From positions 1 to 64,000 of IMG/VR virus record IMGVR_UViG_3300030430_004473: DNA of 64,000 nucleotides; one strand, written 5' to 3'. Source of the DNA: a virus. Under the pieces are notes generated by a model. That model was not told where the DNA came from, did no database searches, and saw only the letters and a list, made by a program, of their open reading frames with translations. Shown piece by piece: positions 53,874 to 62,700 of this stretch. A program made the position numbers and the translations under genes. How positions within the stretch are numbered: position 1 is the stretch's first letter; each line of letters begins with the position of its first letter.

Positions 53874-54824
53874 ATGGGTTTGACAAAATTATCAAAAGAG
53901 AAATTAAGTAACAATCTTGATTTAGTTGTATCAGTAAGCGGAGGAAAAGACAGTACAGCTACATGTCTGTATTTGTTAGAAAACGGATATACAACGAATG
54001 ATTTTGAAAGAGTATTTTTTGATACAGGCTGGGAATCCAAAGAAACGTATGACTATTTAGATTACTTAGAAACTAAGATCGGAAAGATCACACGATTAAA
54101 GAAACATGTCGATATTTCTCAATTTCCGAAAGAAACGCAACAAATGATTTTAGAAATTGAAAGTGATCTAGGTTTTGAAAGCCCGTTTGTAAGACTATGT
54201 TTCTATCATAAGTGTATGCCTAGTAGATTTCGCAAGTGGTGTACTAGAAGCTTGAAACTAGAAGTAGTTAAAGATTATTTCGACAATCATGATAATGATG
54301 TAATATCTATCATAGGCGTTCGAAGAGCTGAAAGTAGAGCTAGAGCAAATGTAGAAGAATGGGATTATCATGATCATTTAGATTGTGATGTATGGAGGCC
54401 GTTATATCTATGGTCGGAAAAAGACGTAATTGATATACACAATAAGCATAATATTCTACCGAATAATTTGTATCTACAAGGAAGCTCGAGAGTGGGTTGC
54501 TATCCTTGTATTTATGCAAAGAAAAAAGAAATTTCTATTTTAAGTACAGAACGAATAAAAATAATTGAAAAATTAGAAAAGTATACTGGTATTCATACGA
54601 AAAAAACAACAAACACACAATCACAAATTGAAAGATTAGAAGAAGTAAAAGAAAAATACGGATATTATTTCAATCAATTTTTTTCAAGAAAAGAACATGA
54701 TCCTTTTTCTGAAGTTGTTCTTTGGAGCAAAACAACGCACGGTGGAAAACAATTTAAATTGTTTGATACAGACGAACCATCTTGTAGTAAATGGGGTTTG
54801 TGTTCAGTTTGGGAAAATAAATAA
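53874..54824 (+). CDS. PAPS-reductase/DndC-like PP-loop protein
   Basis: 316 residues. ATP-PP-loop VSGGKDST (S22-S27), then FDTGWE, a cysteine set CFYHKC...WCTRSLK and a second set GCYPC, which could hold an iron-sulfur cluster as in DndC and PAPS reductases. QFKLF (293-297) near the C-terminus matches the clamp motif. Known relatives reduce sulfate donors or take part in phosphorothioate DNA modification; the location inside a methyltransferase operon favours nucleic acid. Function not proven. Confidence 0.8.
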   Translation: MGLTKLSKEKLSNNLDLVVSVSGGKDSTATCLYLLENGYTTNDFERVFFDTGWESKETYDYLDYLETKIGKITRLKKHVDISQFPKETQQMILEIESDLGFESPFVRLCFYHKCMPSRFRKWCTRSLKLEVVKDYFDNHDNDVISIIGVRRAESRARANVEEWDYHDHLDCDVWRPLYLWSEKDVIDIHNKHNILPNNLYLQGSSRVGCYPCIYAKKKEISILSTERIKIIEKLEKYTGIHTKKTTNTQSQIERLEEVKEKYGYYFNQFFSRKEHDPFSEVVLWSKTTHGGKQFKLFDTDEPSCSKWGLCSVWENK

Positions 54825-54839
54825 CAAAAGGAGAGGATA

Positions 54840-55520
54840 ATGTCTACAGACGAATCAAGTCAGAAAAGCAGACATCTACAATTAAATCTTTGCAAGATAT
54901 TGAACTTAGAAGAAGAAGAAGATTATAAAAAGATAAAGACAGATAATCTTACTCAGATAGGTTCGTCAGCTCATGCAGATAACGAAAGAGAAAAAAATGA
55001 CTTCTATGCTACGCCACAATCAGCTGTAGTTAATTTCTTAAATTGTTATCTATACAGAGATAAAGAAGTGTTAGATAAAAATCTATGGGAATGTTCCTGT
55101 GGGGATGGTGCTATATCGAAGATTTTGGAAAACAACGGATATAATGTTTTTTCATCAGATTTGATAGATAGAGGATATGGAGAACAAAGCGATTTTATGA
55201 CTTATCAAGAAAATGTTGGAGGTGGCGACATAATTACAAACCCACCTTTCAAATTGATTCTTCCTTTCTTAGAACACGCAATCAAATTATTAGAAAATGG
55301 AAATAAGTTAATATTCTTAATGCGTCTACTTTGTTTAGAAGGAAAGCAAAGAAACGAATTTTTTAAGAAACATCCAATTAAATATGTCTATATTCATACA
55401 ACGAGAATAGCTTGTACTTTGCCTGATGTTCAAACCAAACCAGTTACAGCGATAGCTTATGCTTGGTATGTATGGGAAAAAGGCTATGAGGGTGAAACTG
55501 TTATTCGTTGGTTGCCTTAG
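54840..55520 (+). CDS. NPPF-type DNA methyltransferase
   Basis: 226 residues. Order is motif I (ECSCGDGAIS), an acidic residue (SSDLIDRG) and catalytic NPPF in DIITNPPFKL, the order of gamma-type N6-adenine methyltransferases. Start of the domain DFYATPQSAV is typical in phage enzymes. AGGAG ribosome site. Target site unknown. QLNLC near the N-terminus lacks the final aromatic of a clamp motif. Confidence 0.8.
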   Translation: MSTDESSQKSRHLQLNLCKILNLEEEEDYKKIKTDNLTQIGSSAHADNEREKNDFYATPQSAVVNFLNCYLYRDKEVLDKNLWECSCGDGAISKILENNGYNVFSSDLIDRGYGEQSDFMTYQENVGGGDIITNPPFKLILPFLEHAIKLLENGNKLIFLMRLLCLEGKQRNEFFKKHPIKYVYIHTTRIACTLPDVQTKPVTAIAYAWYVWEKGYEGETVIRWLP

Positions 55521-55532
55521 AGGAATAGAACA

Positions 55533-56138
55533 ATGATACAATTACACAACAAAGATTGTCTGGAAGCTATGAAGTCAATGAAAACAGATCAATTTGATCT
55601 AGCTATTGTAGATCCGCCTTACGGAATGCTCGAGGCCGGTATGCAAATGGGTGGAAAAAAAGGATCTTCTTTTCAACGTAAAGAAGTAAACAAATGGGAT
55701 AAAAAGCCACCGAAAGAATATTTTGATGAACTGTTTCGAGTATCAAAGAATCAGATTATCTGGGGTGGTAACTACTTCGGTCTACCACCTACGAGAGAAT
55801 GTATTTGTTGGGATAAAAAGAATTGTATGCCGTCTTTTTCACGTTGGGAAATGGCATGGACCAGCTTCAAAGGTGTGATGAAAATGTATGAACATATAAG
55901 TCAAAATCCAAATAGAATACATCCAACACAAAAGCCGGTAGCTCTATATATGTGGCTACTTAATACTTATGCAAAGCAGGGAGATAAGATCCTAGATACG
56001 CATATCGGATCTGGCAGTATTGCAATAGCTTGCCATGAGCTGAAGTATGATCTTGAAGGTTATGAAATAAATAAAAAATACTATCAGAAAACAATGTATA
56101 GACTCAAACAACATCAAAGACAATTGAAATTATTTTAA
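55533..56138 (+). CDS. DNA N6/N4 methyltransferase A (DPPY)
   Basis: 201 residues, beta-type order: catalytic DPPY at 27-30 first, motif I-like DTHIGSGSIA near the C-terminus. Short target-recognition region. The protein ends exactly with RQLKLF, a sliding-clamp-like peptide. Tandem paralogue of the next gene. AGAGGAATAG ribosome site. Confidence 0.87.
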   Translation: MIQLHNKDCLEAMKSMKTDQFDLAIVDPPYGMLEAGMQMGGKKGSSFQRKEVNKWDKKPPKEYFDELFRVSKNQIIWGGNYFGLPPTRECICWDKKNCMPSFSRWEMAWTSFKGVMKMYEHISQNPNRIHPTQKPVALYMWLLNTYAKQGDKILDTHIGSGSIAIACHELKYDLEGYEINKKYYQKTMYRLKQHQRQLKLF

Positions 56139-56152
56139 CGGAAATAACGAAC

Positions 56153-56761
56153 ATGATAAACATATACAATGAAGATTGTTTACAAGCTATGAAAAACATG
56201 AATGATAATAGTTTTGATCTAGCTATCGTTGATCCTCCGTTTGGAATTGGAAACTTTGTTCAAACTAGCGGGGCCAAACGTGGATCAAAAGTTGATTGGA
56301 ATGATAACATTCCGACAGAAGAATATTTTTCAGAACTGAAAAGAGTATCAAAGAATAGAATCATATTTGGAGCAAATTATTTTAATTGCTTTGAAGAAAA
56401 ATATGGAGCTATTATTTGGGTAAAAAATCAACCCATGCCGGATTTTTCAAAGGCCGTGATTGCTTCATGCACTTTTCACAAAAAGATTGAAATATATGAA
56501 CAAACATGGACTAACTTTGTAGCTAAAGGAAGAAGTACAAAACATCCTTGTGAAATGCCTGTTGGAATATACAAATGGATTTTGCGTAACTATGCAAAGC
56601 AAGGAGATAAAATATTAGATACTCACTTAGGCTCTGGTTCAATCGCAATAGCTTGTGATGATATGGGCTATTCGTTGGATGGGTACGAACTAGATACAGG
56701 ATATTATGAAGAAGCTTGTAAACGATTGAAACAACATCAAAGACAATTAAAGCTCTTTTAA
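56153..56761 (+). CDS. DNA N6/N4 methyltransferase B (DPPF)
   Basis: 202 residues, same plan as enzyme A: DPPF at 27-30, DTHLGSGSIA near the C-terminus and the identical last ten residues KQHQRQLKLF. The middle (target recognition) has diverged, so the two likely methylate different sites. Last gene of the modification operon; a terminator follows. Confidence 0.87.
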   Translation: MINIYNEDCLQAMKNMNDNSFDLAIVDPPFGIGNFVQTSGAKRGSKVDWNDNIPTEEYFSELKRVSKNRIIFGANYFNCFEEKYGAIIWVKNQPMPDFSKAVIASCTFHKKIEIYEQTWTNFVAKGRSTKHPCEMPVGIYKWILRNYAKQGDKILDTHLGSGSIAIACDDMGYSLDGYELDTGYYEEACKRLKQHQRQLKLF

Positions 56762-56865
56762 TTTGCATACTAAATCATTTTGTGTAATACTTAAATTGTT
56801 CGTTGACAAAAACAGCCAAGCAATTTTTCTTCTCCGTTGTTAAAGTTTTAAGGAAATTTGCTTTT

Positions 56866-56907
56866 GAAAGGGTGACTCATTTCGTTGGTTGCCCTTTCTT
56901 CTTTTTG
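56866..56907 (+). terminator. intrinsic terminator after the modification operon
   Basis: GAAAGGG (56866-56872) pairs with CCCTTTC (56892-56898), followed by TTCTTTTTG. A second small hairpin (TTTGTC 56904-56909 and GACAAA 56921-56926) follows. Nothing else is assigned in the 211-base gap before the nuclease gene. Confidence 0.6.
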
Positions 56908-56972
56908 TCAGAAAGTGACCGACAAAGATAACACTCTTCATGTTATGAATAATTAACAAGGAGAATAGAACA

Positions 56973-58274
56973 ATGAACATAACAGAATATCGAACTGTAA
57001 TGAATAGATATGAAGATAGCGAACGAATCAAACAGATAGGCCCAGCTTGGACTTTTACAAATAGCGAATTCGTTGAGCTAGGTTGTAAAAGAAAATGGTC
57101 GTATGGTTATTTGATGAATATAGAAACAACAGAAAAAGGAGACGCTCTTTTATATGGGATCGTTTGGCATGTAGTAATGGAACATGCATTATTAAGAATG
57201 AAGAATACAGATACATGTATAACCAAAGAAGAAGCTCTGGAACTGATTGAAATCGTAGGAAGAAAGTCTTTTGAAGAAGAACGTGAAGCAATACAAGTAA
57301 TCGAAGAAGCTAAAGAAGAATGGATAGAAAACTGTTTGGATAGAATGAAAAGAGCTATCGTGGGTTGGTGCGATCATTGGGCTATACTTCATAAAGAATA
57401 CGAAATCATAGCAATAGAGCAAACTCTAGCCAGGCCTATACTTCATCCTCAGACCGGTGAAATCTATAGTCCAAAGACATATATAATAGAAGAAGATGAT
57501 TGTTTATATCCAGCTGGTATCAACAAAGAACGATCCAATTTGATTGATGTATGTATACCATACTGGAAAGTAGGAAAAGCTGACGCTATACTTCTCAAAC
57601 GTGGAACAAAATCGCTTTATATACTAGATCATAAGACAACATCACAACCTACTTCATACGAACGAAAGTTTTTATTTGATATGCAGTTATCTGGCTACTG
57701 TTCTCTACTTGATTACGAAATCAAACATGGAGATATGACGTATTTATCAAAATATGAAGTCAAAGGTGTCATTTGGGATCTATGTCATAGCAAAGTGCCA
57801 AAACCACCGGAACCGTTAAAGTCCGGCAAACTATCAACAGCTAAGGCCAAACTTGTTCCGAGTTGGATCTATGAAGAATCTATTATCAAATATGAATTAG
57901 ATCGAAGTGATTATGAAGAACATTTGGAAATGCTAAAGACCAAAGCAGATCCGAACTACTTCTGTTTTTTGATTACATCAATTAATGAAAATGACATGAC
58001 ACGATCTGTATTAGAAGATTATAGTACAGCTTGCTCTATGCATGAACTGAAAACAAAACTTATCAATGCTGATAATATGACATTCCAATATACAGCTTCT
58101 AGGTATCCTATATGTCAACAATATCTCAGCTGTAAATATAGCTATTTATGTCAACCGAATGTAGCAATCGAAGATATAAATGAAACAATAAAGCACAAAA
58201 TATATTGGAAAAAGATTGAAAATAATACAGATTATGATATAATTAACTCAGACCAATTAGGTCTACCTTTCTAA
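56973..58274 (+). CDS. PD-(D/E)XK nuclease with Cas4/AddB-like iron-sulfur cysteines
   Basis: 433 residues. Nuclease core: GKADAIL (D204) and LDHKTT (D219, K221). One cysteine near the N-terminus (C38) and three near the C-terminus (C381, C387, C393) match the four-cysteine cluster of Cas4/AddB-type nucleases. Likely makes 3' overhangs for recombination with the ATPase and SSB-like genes that follow. It ends with QLGLPF, resembling the hexapeptide clamp motif. AAGGAG ribosome site. Confidence 0.85.
   Translation: MNITEYRTVMNRYEDSERIKQIGPAWTFTNSEFVELGCKRKWSYGYLMNIETTEKGDALLYGIVWHVVMEHALLRMKNTDTCITKEEALELIEIVGRKSFEEEREAIQVIEEAKEEWIENCLDRMKRAIVGWCDHWAILHKEYEIIAIEQTLARPILHPQTGEIYSPKTYIIEEDDCLYPAGINKERSNLIDVCIPYWKVGKADAILLKRGTKSLYILDHKTTSQPTSYERKFLFDMQLSGYCSLLDYEIKHGDMTYLSKYEVKGVIWDLCHSKVPKPPEPLKSGKLSTAKAKLVPSWIYEESIIKYELDRSDYEEHLEMLKTKADPNYFCFLITSINENDMTRSVLEDYSTACSMHELKTKLINADNMTFQYTASRYPICQQYLSCKYSYLCQPNVAIEDINETIKHKIYWKKIENNTDYDIINSDQLGLPF
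58216..58243 (+). promoter_or_regulatory. promoter inside the nuclease gene for the recombination genes
   Basis: TTGAAA (58216-58221), 16 bases, TATAAT (58238-58243) with TGA extension; ACGGAG and ATG follow. Confidence 0.65.
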
Positions 58275-58290
58275 TTCAACGGAGAAAAAT

Positions 58291-59007
58291 ATGTCTTTTA
58301 AGATAGAAAAAGCTTCCAAAGCTTCAAGTAATGCACCGATCAAGGCTTTGATATACGGTGATTCTGGTGCAGGAAAAACAACCCTAGCAGTTACAGGGCC
58401 TGGACCGGTTCTAGTACTATTAACCGAACGTCAAGCGATTACATCAATCAACGCCTCCAATCCTGAGGCTGATATTATTTATGTCAATACAGCTCAAGAT
58501 GTAAGAAACGTGATAGGAGCTTTGCGAAATGGTGATAAATCACTAGCAAAATATAAAACATTAGTAGTCGATTCTTTGACAGAAACACAACGATTAATTC
58601 AAGACGATATACTGAAAAAGGCTAGAAGAGATAGTATGCAATTGCAAGATTACGGAAAACTCGCAGACGCAACGAAAGGACTCATCAGAACACTGAGAGA
58701 TCTACCTATCAACGTCATTTGTACCGCTCTTATGGAACACGATAACGAAGAAGCTACTGGAAAACGTCATTATAGTCCTATCTTTATCGGTAAGAAAACC
58801 GGTCGTGAAATCGCTCAATGGTTCACGATAATAGGTTACTTGTATCGTAGGGATGTAAAAGAAGAAAACGAACGTGTTTCTCAAAGATACGTTATGTTTG
58901 ATGGCCCTTCTACAGTACTTTGCAAAATCGCAAATCCGTTAGAAGGTATCATTAAAGATCCAAAAATGGATAATATCATTCAATCAATTCAACAATACAA
59001 AGGATAA
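58291..59007 (+). CDS. Sak4-like recombination ATPase
   Basis: 238 residues of the RecA/Rad51-like AAA_24 type: P-loop GDSGAGKT (23-30), Walker B LVVDSLTE and a short core without extra domains. Phage Sak4 proteins promote single-strand annealing or recombination with a partner SSB, and such an SSB-like gene is next. ACGGAG ribosome site and own promoter. Confidence 0.85.
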   Translation: MSFKIEKASKASSNAPIKALIYGDSGAGKTTLAVTGPGPVLVLLTERQAITSINASNPEADIIYVNTAQDVRNVIGALRNGDKSLAKYKTLVVDSLTETQRLIQDDILKKARRDSMQLQDYGKLADATKGLIRTLRDLPINVICTALMEHDNEEATGKRHYSPIFIGKKTGREIAQWFTIIGYLYRRDVKEENERVSQRYVMFDGPSTVLCKIANPLEGIIKDPKMDNIIQSIQQYKG

Positions 59008-59016
59008 GGAGAAATC

Positions 59017-59643
59017 ATGCCAAAAATAAATCCTTCTGATCATCAATCATCCAATAATGATCGGAGATCAACAGAACCAATGAAAGCAGGAAAGAAGATA
59101 CTAGCACCAGCTTCGGCCTCTTTTCGATACACAATGAATCAAGAACGATATTGCGAAATATTTTATGTTTGTTTGCACGATCTTGATAATAAAGAAAACG
59201 GTGATGTAGGTAAAACGATAAGTCAACGATATCTATTAAGAGAATCGCATAACTGGAGATGGGCCGAACTAGCTGCCGTTTTAATGTATAGTGATGTATT
59301 CGATAATGAAGATCCCAAAGATGTTCAAGCTCTTCTCTTAAAGAATGGCAATCGTATCAAAGTAGATCTAGTAGATGATGAATATAACGGAAAGAAAAGA
59401 CTACAAATGAGAAACTTATCAAAAGTACTGAAAGACGGAAAAGTACCGGAATACACTGATAGCGAAGTCAAACATGTATCAGAAGCTGAAAGCAACTATG
59501 CAAAAGTCAATGAATACAGAATTGAACAAGGCTGGACTACTGAAATACTTCCAAAATATCAAAAGAGTACATCAAATGAACCAGATGAAAATGATGATTG
59601 GGATATTCCTGATGATGATGATAATAACGATATCCCCTTTTAA
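59017..59643 (+). CDS. single-stranded DNA-binding-like protein
   Basis: 208 residues with an acidic tail ending DDDDNNDIPF, very close to the conserved SSB C-terminal tip that recruits partner proteins. The core is beta-rich and basic patches are present. It directly follows the Sak4-like gene, a known pairing. It is not clearly an OB-fold by eye; DUF669-type proteins are an alternative. Confidence 0.7.
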   Translation: MPKINPSDHQSSNNDRRSTEPMKAGKKILAPASASFRYTMNQERYCEIFYVCLHDLDNKENGDVGKTISQRYLLRESHNWRWAELAAVLMYSDVFDNEDPKDVQALLLKNGNRIKVDLVDDEYNGKKRLQMRNLSKVLKDGKVPEYTDSEVKHVSEAESNYAKVNEYRIEQGWTTEILPKYQKSTSNEPDENDDWDIPDDDDNNDIPF

Positions 59644-59656
59644 GGAATAAAGAAGA

Positions 59657-60229
59657 ATGATTGTTGTAGGTATAGATCCAGCTAGTAATGGAGCTGCTAC
59701 GATATTGAAAGATAAAGTAGCACAAGTCGTATTTGAATGGAAATGTAGAAATAGGAAAGCAGGCCGTGTCTATGTTCTATCTATATCTACATACGGTTCT
59801 GATGAAAAAACGGTCATAGATTGTAAATGTGGAGCTGATATAGGAGCACAAATAGGTGCGTATGTACTATTACTGAAAGAAGAAGATGAACTTTTTTATC
59901 TATGCAGTGAAGACGCCTATGTCGGTTCTAACAATCGAACAGCTATTATCGTATCTCGGTTTGCTGGGATGATAGCCGGATCTGTTCACAACTACACCAG
60001 ATCATTGAATAGAGTTATGTGGGTACAACCAAACAAATGGCGAAAAGAATTAATTTCGGTCCCATACTTCACAAAAAGAGAAGTAGTAAAAAAATACTCG
60101 CTTGAATACGTTCCAAAGAAAGTACCTACTGTAGATCATCATTTGGCAGTACTCGGAATACACGATCATATCACTGATTCGGCTGGCGTAGCTATGTGGG
60201 CTTGGAATGAAATAAACAAAGAACAATAA
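59657..60229 (+). CDS. RuvC-like Holliday junction resolvase
   Basis: 190 residues with the RNase H fold pattern: GIDPAS (D7), a glutamate in CSEDAYVG (E85), and C-terminal HDHITDSAGVAMWAW aspartates. These would hold the two metal ions that cleave branched DNA before packaging. It lies among recombination genes. A short CKCG pair is unexplained. Confidence 0.8.
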   Translation: MIVVGIDPASNGAATILKDKVAQVVFEWKCRNRKAGRVYVLSISTYGSDEKTVIDCKCGADIGAQIGAYVLLLKEEDELFYLCSEDAYVGSNNRTAIIVSRFAGMIAGSVHNYTRSLNRVMWVQPNKWRKELISVPYFTKREVVKKYSLEYVPKKVPTVDHHLAVLGIHDHITDSAGVAMWAWNEINKEQ

Positions 60230-60258
60230 ATATCGCTGTTTTTTACAACGGAATAAAC

Positions 60259-60747
60259 ATGCAAGATCACGAATTTGTATTCAATGAATACAACAAGTAT
60301 CGAAAACATATAAAGAAAAACAAGTCTGTCATATCAAACGCAAAGATTAAGAAAATCAAAGCAATATTAAAACAGACAACAAAAGACGATCTCATACTTC
60401 TATTTGAATATCTATCAAATAGCGAAGATGATTATGTAAAGTTTATCAATGGTGATAATGAAGCTCAACGATTCTACGGAACACTTGATAATCTTTTCAG
60501 AAAATCAAAGATCAAAGAAAAAATCAGTAGAGCTAAGAAATGGAAATCTCTACAAAACAAAAATATTCCTACTCAAGATCTATTCATGCCTTTTATGTTG
60601 CTAGAAAAATCAGAAGTAGATAAATATTATCAAAACGAATTCAACGAATACGAAGAATCAAGTGAAGAAGAAGAGCCCAACATAACACTCTCAAATCTTC
60701 AAATGTCTATCTTTGCTCAACAATCAAAGGACAACGAACAAAAATGA
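60259..60747 (+). CDS. hypothetical replication-associated protein, 162 aa
   Basis: Basic, helical N-terminal part, then an acidic patch (YEESSEEEEPN) and QMSIF (148-152) close to the C-terminus, another clamp-like peptide. Translationally coupled (ATGA) to the primase-helicase. It may be a loader or adaptor between helicase and clamp; that is inference. Confidence 0.55.
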   Translation: MQDHEFVFNEYNKYRKHIKKNKSVISNAKIKKIKAILKQTTKDDLILLFEYLSNSEDDYVKFINGDNEAQRFYGTLDNLFRKSKIKEKISRAKKWKSLQNKNIPTQDLFMPFMLLEKSEVDKYYQNEFNEYEESSEEEEPNITLSNLQMSIFAQQSKDNEQK

Positions 60748-62681
60748 AATGGTATGAACAAATCAACGAATCAGGAATCCATTCAGTAGCTTCAGCACTC
60801 GGCCTAACGATCAGAAAAAATATGATTACACCATGCCCAGCTTGTGGAGCTGAAAAAAGAGGAACAAACGACAAACGACCTCCAATTGGTTTCATTAAGA
60901 ACCTCAAAGGCTGGACTTGTCACAAATGCAAAGCAACCGGCAATATTATCGATCTCATAGCATATACACTTCAAGATAAACGATACAGAGAACTACCTAA
61001 AGAAGATCGTAAAAAAGTAATGAACTGGGCTGAAGAAAACAAACTTTATATCAATCAACAAGCTGAAACATTCAAGAAAATAATCAGTACTTACAACCTC
61101 ACCGATCAACAAGTACCCACAAACAACACACCCGAAGAATCAAATAGCCCTTTCAAATGGGAAAAAGATATACATCTTAAATATCATAACAATCTTTATG
61201 ATATGCCCTTTGGCCTTCACGTTATTGAATACTTATACGATTATAGAAAGATCAAAGATAACGTCATACGAAAATTTCAACTCGGAGCTATGCTTGACCA
61301 ATTTGATAATATTTGGATCGTCATACCACTACGAAACAAAGAAGGTGAAGTTATAAATCTCAAATTCCGATCACTTCCCAAACAGGATGAAAAAAAGAAA
61401 ATACGACACTGTAGCGGTCGACCTATGACTCTATTTAATATAGATAACCTTGATCATCATTATGATACCAATATAATCATTACTGAAGGGGAATTTGATG
61501 TACTAGCATATCTATCAGCTAACCCAAATGTAAACGTCTGTTCTGGTACTACGGGGGCCAAATCCAACTGGCCTGATGATTGGCTAGACGCTATCGAACC
61601 CTTTGAAAATATCTATATCAATTATGATGATGATGAAACCGGTAAAGAAGGAGCTGATAAACTTTCATCAAAACTCGGAAAAGAAAGATGTTACAAAATG
61701 AAATGCGATACATACAACGACTTCAATGAATACATTATGAATAATGAGGAAACGAAATGGCTTGATGATATTCAAAAGTTTATAAACAAAGCTGTATCCT
61801 TTCAAGAACATATTGCTCTCAAAACCGTAAGCGACTATCTTGATGAACTCGAAGATCTTATATCAAATCCTCAACAACTCAGAGGACTCAAAACTTCATC
61901 CGCTAGAATAGATTCATGTGCCGGTGGCATAGGGGCCGGCTTATGGGTTATCACCGGTGACACAGGACACGGTAAAACAACATGGGCCACCTTTGAATGT
62001 TGGTATCAAGCTCAACAAGGCGTTCCTATCATGCTAACCTCTTTCGAACAATCTCCAATCGGAACATGTCAAAAACTTCTCAGGTGCCAACTCGGGCAGG
62101 ACTTCACAAAAGTATCTAAAGAACAACGAAGAACAGCTATGAACCAACTCGGAGCTATGCCTCTTTATATCCTCGATCAATATGGAAACGCTCTACTACA
62201 AGATATCATATCCTCTATTAAATACGCTCAAAGAAGATACAACATCAAAATAGCACTTATCGATCATCTAGGTTTTCTCATAAATACAGACCAAAACACT
62301 GATGAACGCAGAGAAATAGAAGCTGCTGTTAGAGAACTCGCCACCATAGCTATCGCTTCTCAACTAACTATATTCCTCATATGTCACCCTAATAACCTTT
62401 CAAACGTGCAACAACGCAGAGTTAAAATATCTGACCTCAAAGGTGCTTCAGCAATAAAACAAGACGCTCACGTTGGGGTAGTAGTACAACGTCAACCTAT
62501 AACAACAGAAAGACCATACCCAACAACTACTCTATTCTTTGATAAAGTTAGATCCGAATTCGGGCAAGCAGGCTCCCACTGTACTCTAGCTTTCGATCCC
62601 ATAGCATGTGTTTATAAAGATGAATGGGTATCCACACCAGCTGCTCAAAGAGGGGCCAAAATAATCGTACCAAATAAATAA
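60744..62681 (+). CDS. primase-helicase (T7 gp4-type)
   Basis: 645 residues. Zinc-binding primase head (C31, C34, C59, C62), TOPRIM domain (ITEGEFD, E248; NYDDDETG), then a DnaB/RecA-type helicase with P-loop GDTGHGKT (405-412), LTSFEQSP and LIDHLG. Synthesises primers and unwinds the fork. Coding strand here is C-rich and uses CTC leucines, unlike the left-end genes. No DNA polymerase is seen inside the window; it probably lies to the right. Confidence 0.93.
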   Translation: MKWYEQINESGIHSVASALGLTIRKNMITPCPACGAEKRGTNDKRPPIGFIKNLKGWTCHKCKATGNIIDLIAYTLQDKRYRELPKEDRKKVMNWAEENKLYINQQAETFKKIISTYNLTDQQVPTNNTPEESNSPFKWEKDIHLKYHNNLYDMPFGLHVIEYLYDYRKIKDNVIRKFQLGAMLDQFDNIWIVIPLRNKEGEVINLKFRSLPKQDEKKKIRHCSGRPMTLFNIDNLDHHYDTNIIITEGEFDVLAYLSANPNVNVCSGTTGAKSNWPDDWLDAIEPFENIYINYDDDETGKEGADKLSSKLGKERCYKMKCDTYNDFNEYIMNNEETKWLDDIQKFINKAVSFQEHIALKTVSDYLDELEDLISNPQQLRGLKTSSARIDSCAGGIGAGLWVITGDTGHGKTTWATFECWYQAQQGVPIMLTSFEQSPIGTCQKLLRCQLGQDFTKVSKEQRRTAMNQLGAMPLYILDQYGNALLQDIISSIKYAQRRYNIKIALIDHLGFLINTDQNTDERREIEAAVRELATIAIASQLTIFLICHPNNLSNVQQRRVKISDLKGASAIKQDAHVGVVVQRQPITTERPYPTTTLFFDKVRSEFGQAGSHCTLAFDPIACVYKDEWVSTPAAQRGAKIIVPNK

Positions 62682-62700
62682 CAAAGAACAGGAAACTAAC

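Noticed and set aside
54870-54890. QLNLC near the N-terminus of the NPPF methyltransferase as a clamp motif
   Set aside because: The final aromatic residue is missing and the position is not terminal.
56803-56840. Minus-strand leader-like AACAACGGAG followed by an ATT codon and about 25 open codons
   Set aside because: No ATG, GTG or TTG at the right distance and no promoter; at most the remnant of a lost gene.
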